In this document: positions 1 through 7,043 of the stretch, in pieces
Numbering within the stretch: the stretch's first letter is position 1
How the letters are laid out: every line of letters starts with the position of its first letter
NCBI GenBank assembly: GCA_938008215.1
Contig: CALLLS010000001.1
Coordinates: 1-64,000 of the forward strand
Direction: 5' to 3'
DNA length: 64,000 nucleotides
DNA from: an uncultured Verrucomicrobiales bacterium
GTDB lineage: Bacteria > Verrucomicrobiota > Verrucomicrobiia > Verrucomicrobiales > Akkermansiaceae
The notes under the pieces: model-generated
Database searches by the model: none
Told to the model about the DNA's origin: nothing
What the model saw: only the letters and a program-made list of their open reading frames with translations
Translations under genes and position numbers: made by a program

Positions 1-267
1 CAGTGTGATTTGATGATTCACATTTAACCCTGCGCGCTCTTCAAAAACGCGAACCGCCTTCACAACTAGGTTGGTTTCATCTTTGGGCACGTCGCCCGCT
101 TCACAGCGAAAAGAAAATTTATTACTCTGCTGAAAATGAAGAGTATCCGATAAGCCTGAAAGAGGAACCATCAGGGTTTCTAGCTCATGAAACCCATCTT
201 CCCTTTTTCCTAATACTTTAAGAGAGAGGTTTATCTTAGCAGGCGCTTTTAGCGTAAGATCAGACAT
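1..267 (-). CDS. ispE: 4-diphosphocytidyl-2-C-methyl-D-erythritol kinase, N-terminal part (cut by window edge)
   Basis: The first 89 codons of a gene that runs off the left edge. Translation from the ATG at 267 opens with the GHMP-kinase N-terminus of IspE: APAKINLSLKVLGKREDGFH, followed by a DETNLVVKA stretch as expected for this family. IspE phosphorylates CDP-methylerythritol in the non-mevalonate isoprenoid pathway in the cytoplasm. The ATP-binding glycine loop lies beyond the edge and cannot be checked. It is divergent from the sulfatase remnant to its right, with about 120 bases between them that hold nothing I recognise. Identity rests on the N-terminal motif. Confidence 0.9.
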   Translation of the reverse strand, partial: MSDLTLKAPAKINLSLKVLGKREDGFHELETLMVPLSGLSDTLHFQQSNKFSFRCEAGDVPKDETNLVVKAVRVFEERAGLNVNHQITL

Positions 268-388
268 TTCTACCTTCTTATCACGACTATTCTCAATGAA
301 CGAGATTTTTCACTCTAAAGTAGAAAACACTACATGAAAGATTCATCCTCGAAAAGTAGTATACCAAATTACACTTCGATTACTTTCT

Positions 389-872
389 ATGCTCAAATAC
401 GTTCTAATTCCGCTTCTCCTACTTACAGTCGCTGTTGCCGCGAACAAGAAGCCCAACTTCATTATTATTTTCACCGATGATCAAGGATACCAAGATCTAG
501 GATGTTTGGGGTCGCCCGACATAAAAACGCCAAGCATTAATAAAACGCCAAGCATTAATAAAATGGCAGCAGAAGGAATGAAGCTAACAAGTTTCTCTGC
601 GCAGCCCGTTTGTGAACCATCATGTGCATTCCTGTTAACAGGGTGCTACCCTCTGAAGAATAAACGCGCTAATGATGGAGTGGTTCCTGCCTTCAGAGAA
701 AAAACAATAGATTGGATTGAAGGCAAAAAACCGCCACGCTCGATGAAAAGGTGCTCCTTGTGCTCAGCTTTACGACCTAGAATCAAATCTAATGCAAAAA
801 GAAAATGCCTATAAGAAGCATCCCGAGGTCATAGTAGAGATGAAACCTATCATGAGAATGGTATCACATTAA
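389..872 (+). pseudogene. Collapsed arylsulfatase-family gene (N- and C-terminal remnants)
   Basis: The first part reads as a secreted sulfatase: a signal peptide, then KPNFIIIFTDDQGYQDLG, the metal-binding start of the family. The catalytic signature, normally C-x-P-S/A-R, reads CEPSC at the expected place, so the essential arginine is missing and a second Arg (LLTGRYP) is also Cys. The middle of the enzyme is almost absent: a short piece resembling the FAIDWIE segment follows directly. From 747 another frame encodes a typical sulfatase C-terminus (AQLYDLES, then HPEVIVEMK), ending at TAA 870-872. About 150 residues remain of roughly 450. I read it as a pseudogene with at least one large internal deletion, a frameshift and a small tandem duplication. 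The parent substrate is unknown. Confidence 0.85.
524..559 (+). repeat. 18-bp perfect tandem duplication inside the sulfatase remnant
   Basis: The unit AAAACGCCAAGCATTAAT occurs twice in direct succession (524-541 and 542-559) and duplicates the peptide KTPSIN in frame. Intact sulfatases have one copy of this TPNIDKLA-like segment, so the extra copy is a slippage duplication that fits loss of constraint on the gene. Confidence 0.95.
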
Positions 873-873
873 A

Positions 874-914
874 GTCCTATTTTGAAGGGGCTCAAAGTAG
901 GACAGTCCTGTCCT
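874..914 (+). other. Two overlapping hairpins between the sulfatase remnant and the toxin-like gene
   Basis: Two bases after the remnant's stop codon, GTCCTATTTTGA (874-885) can pair with TCAAAGTAGGAC (892-903): 12 pairs including one G-U, with a 6-base loop. A second hairpin, AGGACA (899-904) with TGTCCT (909-914), shares bases with the first, so the two exclude each other. A T-rich run follows only about 20 bases later. It may be the old terminator of the sulfatase or a leader structure of the next gene; the sequence does not decide. Confidence 0.5.
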
Positions 915-969
915 TTACGGTTTGCTTTTTTTCTTTTCATTTTTGATCAACACCTTCATCATTACAATA

Positions 970-2457
970 ATGAGACTATTTTTTTATCTTTTATTTGCTC
1001 TAATTGGATTTAGTCAATCAGCACCACAACCTGAAGCGTCATGGAGTAGCTTATTTAAAGTTCCGCCTAAAGCGGAAGTAACTCAGCCCGTAGCAATACA
1101 AAATGGACCTGGTGGGAGTTCAGGGTTTGCAGGACCTGAGGGAAATACCGGTGCATACTCTAGCCCAGTTCAAGACGGAGATTACGCAACGTATATCAGG
1201 AAGAACAGTGTGCCTATAAGTGAATCAGGTTTAGACGTCAACACTTCAGAATCACTTGATCCTATAGTCATTAATTTCAAACCTTCTTTCACGCCTGAGT
1301 CTGTATTTGGCAAAAAAGATTTTGAGACATTTCTTGATTATGGAGGGTTATCACCTGGCCCAGAAGGAATGGGTATTGATGCAGCCGGAGTTATCTATTA
1401 TATGATTGACGGGCAGTGGATGAATGCTGGTCTTACAGCTGCAGCGTTTGTTCCATTTTTAGGTCAAGCACCAGGCGCATATAAAATTGCTCTAAAGCTT
1501 GAGCAAGCTGCCGAAGCGGCGAAAGCAGCAGGAGGGAAAGCTGTAGAGGCTGCCGGTGAACTTGCGAGTAATGTTGCAGGGAAAACGGTGACTGACTTTG
1601 CAGTAGTAGCTGCAAACGCTACTGGAGCAGTTGTCAATACTGCAAGTAACGCTGCAAATACAGTTTTTAACGCAGCGGGTGAAGTTGCGAGTAGAACTGC
1701 AAATGCAACAGGAGGAGCCATTCAAAGAGCAGAAAATGCTGTGGGGAGAGCTGTAAATGAAGCCATTGTGAGATCTGCAAATAGTAATGGTCAGCCAATA
1801 TCAGTATTTAATCAATTCTCCCCATTGACAGAATATGACCCTAGTTTATATGGAATTGTTTCAGTACCATTTACTGTTGGTCAAAATTACCCTAAAGGCG
1901 CCAGACTCGAATTGGCAGATCGTATTCCTATTACGGTTGGGGAAACTCGCATAATAGATAATGACTATGGTAGATCATTTATGCATCAGTATAAGCTAGA
2001 TAATGGTGGGGAAATATGGACGTCGTCGGGCATAATAACAACAACTGACATCTTAACTCATAACAATAGTTTATTTCCTACTCAGTCGCAAGCATTTGGT
2101 AGAGTGATTAACAACATAACTGGTGCGCACGGAGGCCCTGACGGGATCATTTATCCCGATATAGATGTTCTTAGAGCAAGTATTGACTACTTAGGGGAAA
2201 CACAAAAACCTTCTAATATTTTTGGAAACATAAAAGGCTATACCGTTTCAAATTATGATTTTGCCAATCTTGCACAGGATCCAGAGAAGTTTTATGACGT
2301 TCTTACTGATAAAAACATTACAGTAACAGGTTTATGTTTTGGCGAACCCTGCGTCACAGAGGTACTAGAAAGGTTAGATGATTCTAGTAAAGCTGTTAAA
2401 GCTAGAATAGCTAGAATAGCTAGAATAGCTAGGGCGGCTGCAAGTGCTGAAAAATAA
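970..2457 (+). CDS. Secreted modular toxin-like protein 1 (pre-toxin plus GAHG/CxGxPC domain)
   Basis: A 495-residue protein. I prefer the ATG at 970, which gives a clean signal peptide (MRLFFYLLFALIGFSQS); the upstream ATG at 922 only adds a second hydrophobic stretch. In order: signal peptide 1-17; WSSLF...PKA motif 25-35; Gly-rich GPGGSSGFAGPEGNT 46-60; a hydrophobic segment 121-177 (GLSPG...VPFLG...YK) of the kind that commonly precedes C-terminal toxin domains in Rhs and other polymorphic toxins; an Ala-rich helical stretch about 178-265; a C-terminal domain about 341-468 with W350, GAHG 385-388, PDG and CFGEPC 456-461; and a basic tail made of a short repeat. The C-terminal domain recurs in the protein at 41661-42575. 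Function is unknown. A secreted effector is an inference from architecture. No intact immunity gene follows. Confidence 0.8.
   Translation: MRLFFYLLFALIGFSQSAPQPEASWSSLFKVPPKAEVTQPVAIQNGPGGSSGFAGPEGNTGAYSSPVQDGDYATYIRKNSVPISESGLDVNTSESLDPIVINFKPSFTPESVFGKKDFETFLDYGGLSPGPEGMGIDAAGVIYYMIDGQWMNAGLTAAAFVPFLGQAPGAYKIALKLEQAAEAAKAAGGKAVEAAGELASNVAGKTVTDFAVVAANATGAVVNTASNAANTVFNAAGEVASRTANATGGAIQRAENAVGRAVNEAIVRSANSNGQPISVFNQFSPLTEYDPSLYGIVSVPFTVGQNYPKGARLELADRIPITVGETRIIDNDYGRSFMHQYKLDNGGEIWTSSGIITTTDILTHNNSLFPTQSQAFGRVINNITGAHGGPDGIIYPDIDVLRASIDYLGETQKPSNIFGNIKGYTVSNYDFANLAQDPEKFYDVLTDKNITVTGLCFGEPCVTEVLERLDDSSKAVKARIARIARIARAAASAEK
2401..2433 (+). repeat. 9-bp tandem repeat at the 3' end of toxin-like gene 1
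   Basis: GCTAGAATA is repeated three times (2401-2427) followed by a partial fourth copy GCTAGG. It encodes the repeated tripeptide A-R-I near the C-terminus. Because the unit is a multiple of three, copy number could change without shifting the frame. Confidence 0.9.
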
Positions 2458-2617
2458 ACGATACGTCAAAGCAGTAATTACACTAGAAAGCTCGACTGCC
2501 TTAAGAAATGCTCTAAATCGCTTTGAAAATGAGGTCCCAACAAAATTGACATAGAAGCCATCGCTAATGATGCTTGATATACGTTTAAAAGAGCAGGGAG
2601 TAACCTCTTCTGCTTAA
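2444..2617 (+). pseudogene. Possible decayed small gene downstream of toxin-like gene 1
   Basis: A reading frame opens with GTG at 2444, overlapping the end of the toxin-like gene by 14 bases. It encodes 36 residues (begins MLKNKRYVKAV), stops at TAG 2552-2554, and the same frame then stays open for 20 more codons to TAA 2615-2617. It sits where an immunity gene would be expected, but the sequence matches nothing I know and a frame of this length can occur by chance. Low confidence. Confidence 0.2.
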
Positions 2618-2633
2618 TAAATATAACAGTATA

Positions 2634-3311
2634 TCATTTCTCTTCAGTAGTAGCTAAATCATCAGTCGGGTTGTCTGATTCTTCACCGTCTTCGATAAAG
2701 TCTACATCGTCCTCAAAGTCATCCTCATCATCTACGAGGTCTCCTTTTACGATTTTAAATTTCCGTTTTTGTTGTTCTGAAGGAATCGGAGCGAGAAGCA
2801 TGCGACATCCACGCCCAGCAATTTTTGGTTGTTGGTCACAGTTGGCCATACCTATAAGATCTTCTTTAATGCGGTTTAGCATCACGATACCTAAGTCTTT
2901 GTGCGCATTTTCACGTCCTCTAAATTGGAGGGCGATTTGCACTTTATGACCTGCTGCTAGGAAGTTTTCGGCACGTCCACACTTAATGTTATAATCATGC
3001 TCATCTGTTCCAATGCGGAACTTCACTTCTTTCAGGCGTGTAACGGATTTAACACTTCCTTTCTTAAGTTTGGATTGCTCATACTTGAATTTACCGTAAT
3101 CAACGATTTTACAAACAGGTGGATCTGCTTTAGAGGCGATTTCTACGAGGTCTAGACGACGAGACTTAGCAAGGTCTATGGCATCTTTCGTATTCATGAG
3201 TCCGAGCTGCGCACCATCTGGTCCAACAACACGGATTTTTTTGGCTCTAATACGCTCGTTAACAGGCGTCATATCACGCCGTCTGTTTGGTTTTCTTCTT
3301 GGTTTAGGAAT
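2634..3311 (-). CDS. infC: Translation initiation factor IF-3, probable AUU start
   Basis: IF-3 binds the 30S subunit, keeps 50S away and checks the start codon. VNERIRAKKIRVVGPDG and the C-terminal RGRENAHKDLG region identify it. The first ATG (3270-3272) would remove a basic stretch KPRRKPNRRRD that is typical of the family's N-terminus. That stretch is open in frame up to TAA and contains no ATG, GTG or TTG, but does contain ATT at 3309-3311, matching the AUU start used for infC autoregulation in E. coli and Bacillus. I therefore place the start there, giving 225 residues. An acidic tail of about 35 residues (DDEDDFEDDVDF...) is longer than usual. The gene follows thrS as in many bacteria, but rpmI and rplT do not follow. 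Confidence 0.93.
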   Translation of the reverse strand: MPKPRRKPNRRRDMTPVNERIRAKKIRVVGPDGAQLGLMNTKDAIDLAKSRRLDLVEIASKADPPVCKIVDYGKFKYEQSKLKKGSVKSVTRLKEVKFRIGTDEHDYNIKCGRAENFLAAGHKVQIALQFRGRENAHKDLGIVMLNRIKEDLIGMANCDQQPKIAGRGCRMLLAPIPSEQQKRKFKIVKGDLVDDEDDFEDDVDFIEDGEESDNPTDDLATTEEK

Positions 3312-3415
3312 GGCTTTTATTAGTTAAGTTTAGAATGTGGGAAATAATCCCCGAAGTCCATTAGAATAGCTTTTTCAGAATTTGCAACTAAAGAGGGTGG
3401 TTAATACCATGTTTT

Positions 3416-5320
3416 TTAAGGTTTTTGCCACTCGGCTGGGGCGATAAGGTTTTGTGAGGCTTCTTCTGAAATTTGATTAACAGCATTTGCAAGAGGAAAG
3501 ACTCCTAGATCTTGGAGATCTCTATGTCTTACACTGACCATCTTTTCTTCTTCCTCCTTCGCTCCGATAACAAGGAAGTATGGTACGCGCTCTAAGCGGG
3601 AGGTTCTAATCTTAGCCCCTATTTTATCGGATGAGGTGTCAATCTTAGCTCTTACTCCTTTTTCTGCTAAGGCTTTAGCGACCTCTTTAGCGTAATCCTC
3701 AAACTTATCTGAGATGGTGAGGACTCTCACTTGCTCTGGAGCAAGCCACAGAGGGAACTTCCCTTCAAAGTGTTCAATAAGAAGACCGGTGAAACGCTCT
3801 AGAGAACCAAATGGCGCACGGTGGATCATAATGGGCTGGTGTGGCTTATTATCTGATCCGATGTATTCTAGGTTAAAACGCTTAGGTAACTGGAAGTCTA
3901 CCTGCACGGTGCCGAGCTGCCAGTCTCTGCCGATGACATCCTTTACGACGAAGTCTATCTTAGGTCCATAGAACGCTGCTTCTCCTTCTTCTTCAATATA
4001 TTCTACCCCCATACGCTGCACTGCTTGGCGGAGAGCCTGTTCTGCTGTGTTCCAATCCTCTGGATCACCGACGTATTTGTCACCGTCTGGATCTCTGAGT
4101 GAGACCCTAACATTGTAGTCATTCATCCCAAGGGTCTTAAGGACTTTTTTAACGAGGTCTAAACAGCCGTCTATCTCGTCTTGGAGCTGGTCAGGGGTGA
4201 CGAAAAGATGTGCGTCGTCTTGAGTAAAGCCTCGCACGCGAGTCATTCCGCCGAGTTCACCACTCTTCTCCCATCGGTAAACCGTGCCGAATTCCGCGAG
4301 CCTAACGGGTAAATCTCTATATGAACGGTGCTCACTCGCGTAAATACGAATGTGGTGAGGGCAGTTCATGGGCTTCAGCATGTACCCCTCATATTCTCCG
4401 TTTTTCAGTCCTTCCATCAGGTCTGCACAGCTAGATCCGTCTTCCGTGAGCTTCTGTAAGACATCACGCTCCGCAATCGGTGGGTATTGACTCTCTTCGT
4501 AATAGGGGAAGTGTCCAGATGTGCGGTAAAGGTCCAGCTTGCCGATGTGTGGAGTGAAGACTTGAGAATAGCCCTGCGCATCTAGTTCTCGGGTAATGAA
4601 ATCTTGTAATGCTCTGCGCACTAGTGCGCCTTTGGGCTTCCATAAAAGGAGCCCTTGTCCGACCATTTCATCAATGTGAAAGAGACCGAGCTCTTTGCCG
4701 AGCTTGCGGTGATCACGCTTTTTTGCTTCTTCTAAGCGCTCAAGGTGCTCTTCAAGAAGGGTCTTGTTTTTCCAACAGGTTCCATAGACACGTTGGAGGG
4801 ATTCACGAGATTGATCCCCTTTATAGTAGGAGGCTGCCACGGACATGACTTTAGAGGCTTTACAGTTTCCAGTTCGTCCTACGTGAGGTCCCGCACAGAG
4901 ATCCCAAAACTCACCATTCTTAAAGAGGGAAATCTCTTCGCCTTCTGGAATGTCTTTAAGAAGATCTACTTTAAACTTGGAAGCTTCAGACCGTTCTGAA
5001 AGTGCGGCTAGACGTCCAGATTGAGCCATCTTCATAGCTTCATCCCTTGAGACGATGAGCTTCTCAAAGGTGTTATTAGCTTTCACTTCCTTTTTCATCT
5101 CCGCCTCTATCTTCGCAAAGTCGTCTGGACTTAAGCGATGCTCCATTTCAATATCATAGTAGAAGCCATTTTCCACTGGTGGACCAGCGGCGAGTTGCGC
5201 GTCTGGCCATAGTCGTAAAAGAGCGGTGGCGAGGATGTGTGCAGCTGAGTGATTTAAGCGCTCAAAGTCCGTCATTTGGTGACGTTCTTCTAAAGTTTTT
5301 CGTGAGTTTTCCGTAGCCAT
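3416..5320 (-). CDS. thrS: Threonyl-tRNA synthetase lacking the TGS domain
   Basis: Charges tRNA-Thr. The 634-residue protein shows the editing domain (NHSAAH near residue 24, CAGPH near 140) and the class II catalytic core with the zinc ligands Cys in KPMNCPHH and His in MIHRAPFGSLERF, then the anticodon-binding domain. It starts almost directly at the editing domain: the roughly 60-residue N-terminal TGS domain of E. coli ThrRS is absent. Its length is recovered partly by an insertion of about 25 residues between the segment SQYPPI and YMLKPMNCP. Start is ATG at 5320. It lies 30 bases after bioD and about 100 before infC on the same strand. Confidence 0.97.
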   Translation of the reverse strand: MATENSRKTLEERHQMTDFERLNHSAAHILATALLRLWPDAQLAAGPPVENGFYYDIEMEHRLSPDDFAKIEAEMKKEVKANNTFEKLIVSRDEAMKMAQSGRLAALSERSEASKFKVDLLKDIPEGEEISLFKNGEFWDLCAGPHVGRTGNCKASKVMSVAASYYKGDQSRESLQRVYGTCWKNKTLLEEHLERLEEAKKRDHRKLGKELGLFHIDEMVGQGLLLWKPKGALVRRALQDFITRELDAQGYSQVFTPHIGKLDLYRTSGHFPYYEESQYPPIAERDVLQKLTEDGSSCADLMEGLKNGEYEGYMLKPMNCPHHIRIYASEHRSYRDLPVRLAEFGTVYRWEKSGELGGMTRVRGFTQDDAHLFVTPDQLQDEIDGCLDLVKKVLKTLGMNDYNVRVSLRDPDGDKYVGDPEDWNTAEQALRQAVQRMGVEYIEEEGEAAFYGPKIDFVVKDVIGRDWQLGTVQVDFQLPKRFNLEYIGSDNKPHQPIMIHRAPFGSLERFTGLLIEHFEGKFPLWLAPEQVRVLTISDKFEDYAKEVAKALAEKGVRAKIDTSSDKIGAKIRTSRLERVPYFLVIGAKEEEEKMVSVRHRDLQDLGVFPLANAVNQISEEASQNLIAPAEWQKP

Positions 5321-5350
5321 TATAATTGGTGTGTGCTCTGAGGCAGACGA

Positions 5351-6049
5351 TTAAGAGATCTTAGGAAAGAAATGCAATGGTAAATCTATCTCTGAGCTTA
5401 TTTTTAGGGATTCTAAGAGTGGTAAGCTATCGATACTTGCTCCGCCTACTGGTATTTCGCCAAGGCAAGGGTAGGGGAGAAGCTCTTCCAAAACGGCTTT
5501 ATTCGTGCTCTGCGCGTGTGAATATGCGGTTTCCTCTACTGTGTTTAAAAAGAATCCGACAATATGGAGTTGTGCTGCTTGAATGGCTTGTACAGTGAGA
5601 AGGGTGTGGTTAAGTGCCCCCAGTTTATTAGCGACTACGATGATGACAGGGTGATCTAGGGATATAGCGAGAGCTTCCATATCCCATTCCTTTGAAACTG
5701 GAACCTTCCACCCCCCAGCACCCTCTACGATAGTGAGAGATCCAGGAGTTTTATACAATTGTCTAAGAACTTCTTTTAAGGGCGGGATTACAGTCTGAAT
5801 ACTCTGCGGTGCGGCGGGCTTCTCTAAGTATAAAGGGTTAAGTATTTTCTTAGGGAGATGGGAAGGGTTTGCCGCTGATATCATATCAAGGTCATCAGTT
5901 CCCCCGCAGCAGACAGGCTTAACACCAAAAGACTCTATTCCTAGTTGGTTAAAGAACTGAATGAGGCCGCATGTAATGACAGTTTTGCCAACATCTGTGT
6001 CTGTTCCTGTAATGAATAAGCCTTTAGGAATTGCTTCTAAGGGACTCAT
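5351..6049 (-). CDS. bioD: ATP-dependent dethiobiotin synthetase
   Basis: Closes the ureido ring of dethiobiotin from diaminopelargonic acid, CO2 and ATP, the next-to-last step of biotin synthesis. A P-loop GTDTDVGKT sits near the N-terminus and VEGAGGWKVPV, the second family motif, near residue 120; 232 residues is the usual length. The start ATG overlaps the stop of the small CdaR-like gene (ATGA), so the two are translationally coupled. No other biotin gene lies in the window, so its place between the c-di-AMP genes and thrS is a syntenic oddity rather than a biotin operon. Confidence 0.93.
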   Translation of the reverse strand: MSPLEAIPKGLFITGTDTDVGKTVITCGLIQFFNQLGIESFGVKPVCCGGTDDLDMISAANPSHLPKKILNPLYLEKPAAPQSIQTVIPPLKEVLRQLYKTPGSLTIVEGAGGWKVPVSKEWDMEALAISLDHPVIIVVANKLGALNHTLLTVQAIQAAQLHIVGFFLNTVEETAYSHAQSTNKAVLEELLPYPCLGEIPVGGASIDSLPLLESLKISSEIDLPLHFFPKIS

Positions 6050-6192
6050 GATTCCTCGTATAGAGTATTCTTATAGACCTTAGGGCTGTCTGTAACTTCA
6101 TTATTAATAAGGAACCATACCACTACCGCGATGATCAGAGCGATCAGCTTTGCCAACCAGTTTCTGGTCAAGATGTGTATGAGGTGTTTCAT
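6046..6192 (-). CDS. Small CdaR/YbbR-like membrane peptide (48 aa)
   Basis: A 48-residue gene whose ATG overlaps the cdaA stop by one base (TAATG) and whose TGA overlaps the bioD start (ATGA). It begins MKHLIHILTRNWLAKLIALI, followed by VVVWFLIN and a short polar tail. This is the N-terminal signature of YbbR/CdaR proteins (NNWxLKLLSLxxAxxLW), which normally follow cdaA and regulate the cyclase, but the extracytoplasmic YbbR repeats are absent. I infer a reduced CdaR partner: a cytoplasmic stub, one membrane helix (about residues 12-31) and a short tail. Perfect coupling on both sides argues that it is real. Confidence 0.75.
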   Translation of the reverse strand: MKHLIHILTRNWLAKLIALIIAVVVWFLINNEVTDSPKVYKNTLYEES

Positions 6193-6965
6193 TATTCTTG
6201 TTCGTCCTGAGATGTACTGGGAGTGAAAAGTATTTCGTCAATGCGCTGTTTAAAATCCTTAATGGCTAACCCCCTTTCGAGTTTTCCGTCTTGAGATAAA
6301 CTTATTTTCCCAGTCTCTTCACTTACGATTATAGCGACGGCGTCTGTCTCCTCTGATAGACCTATTCCAGCACGATGCCTCAGACCTAAGGTGCGATCTG
6401 AAAGTTCTCGCTGAGATACGGGGAAGAGACATCCTGCAGCAATAATCCGTTTCTTGCTGATAAATAATCCGCCATCGTGAAGGGTGGTATTCGGGTGGAA
6501 GATACATTCAGTAAGCGATTGTGAAAATACGGCATCCACTTCCACGCCTGTCTCGATGTAGTCTCCTAATCCTACAGATTGCTCAAAGGCGATTAATGCC
6601 CCACAACGCTTTTTGGATAATGCTTCTACCGTATGGACGAGTTCCTCTAAAAACTCATCGTCCTTTTTTTGGTTAATCCCAAACCAGCGCGCACTTCCAA
6701 TGCGGGCGAAGGCACTACGTAATTCTGGTTGAAAAATAACTATTAGACCGATAGCGAGAAGAGGGAAGAGCTTGGATAGAATCCAAGCTACAACTCTCAG
6801 GTCTAGTATGCCTGTAAGGAGGCTTAGGAAAATTAGGGTGACACCAATTCCGAGGAAAATATTTGCTCCTAATGATGATTTAAAGGCGCGAAATAATAAA
6901 TAAAGACCTGACCAGAGAATGACAATCTCTATGACAGGTCTGTAATAATCAGCTATGAATTCCAC
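6192..6965 (-). CDS. cdaA: Membrane diadenylate cyclase CdaA
   Basis: Makes cyclic di-AMP from two ATP. Three hydrophobic helices in the first 80 residues are followed by a DAC (DisA_N) domain with LHDGG at 162-166 and LGLRHRAGIGLSE at 194-204. The usual DGA motif reads DGG here, a conservative change at a catalytic motif; the RHR motif is intact. Length 257 is typical of CdaA. It lies downstream of ftsH and overlaps the small CdaR-like gene by one base. Confidence 0.93.
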   Translation of the reverse strand: MEFIADYYRPVIEIVILWSGLYLLFRAFKSSLGANIFLGIGVTLIFLSLLTGILDLRVVAWILSKLFPLLAIGLIVIFQPELRSAFARIGSARWFGINQKKDDEFLEELVHTVEALSKKRCGALIAFEQSVGLGDYIETGVEVDAVFSQSLTECIFHPNTTLHDGGLFISKKRIIAAGCLFPVSQRELSDRTLGLRHRAGIGLSEETDAVAIIVSEETGKISLSQDGKLERGLAIKDFKQRIDEILFTPSTSQDEQE

Positions 6966-7043
6966 TCTTTGGATTAAACGGTGTGTATATACCTCTTGGC
7001 AAGCAGAGATTCTATAATATAACCGTGTAATTCTTTAAATTGT

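Noticed and set aside
1433-1725. Open frames on the minus strand inside toxin-like gene 1
   Set aside because: They are mirror images of the Ala-rich GCN-repeat stretch on the plus strand; low complexity alone keeps them open.
3714-3971. Plus-strand frames inside thrS, and similar long frames opposite ftsH, gcvP and glpK
   Set aside because: They lie wholly opposite well-conserved genes and show no family motif.
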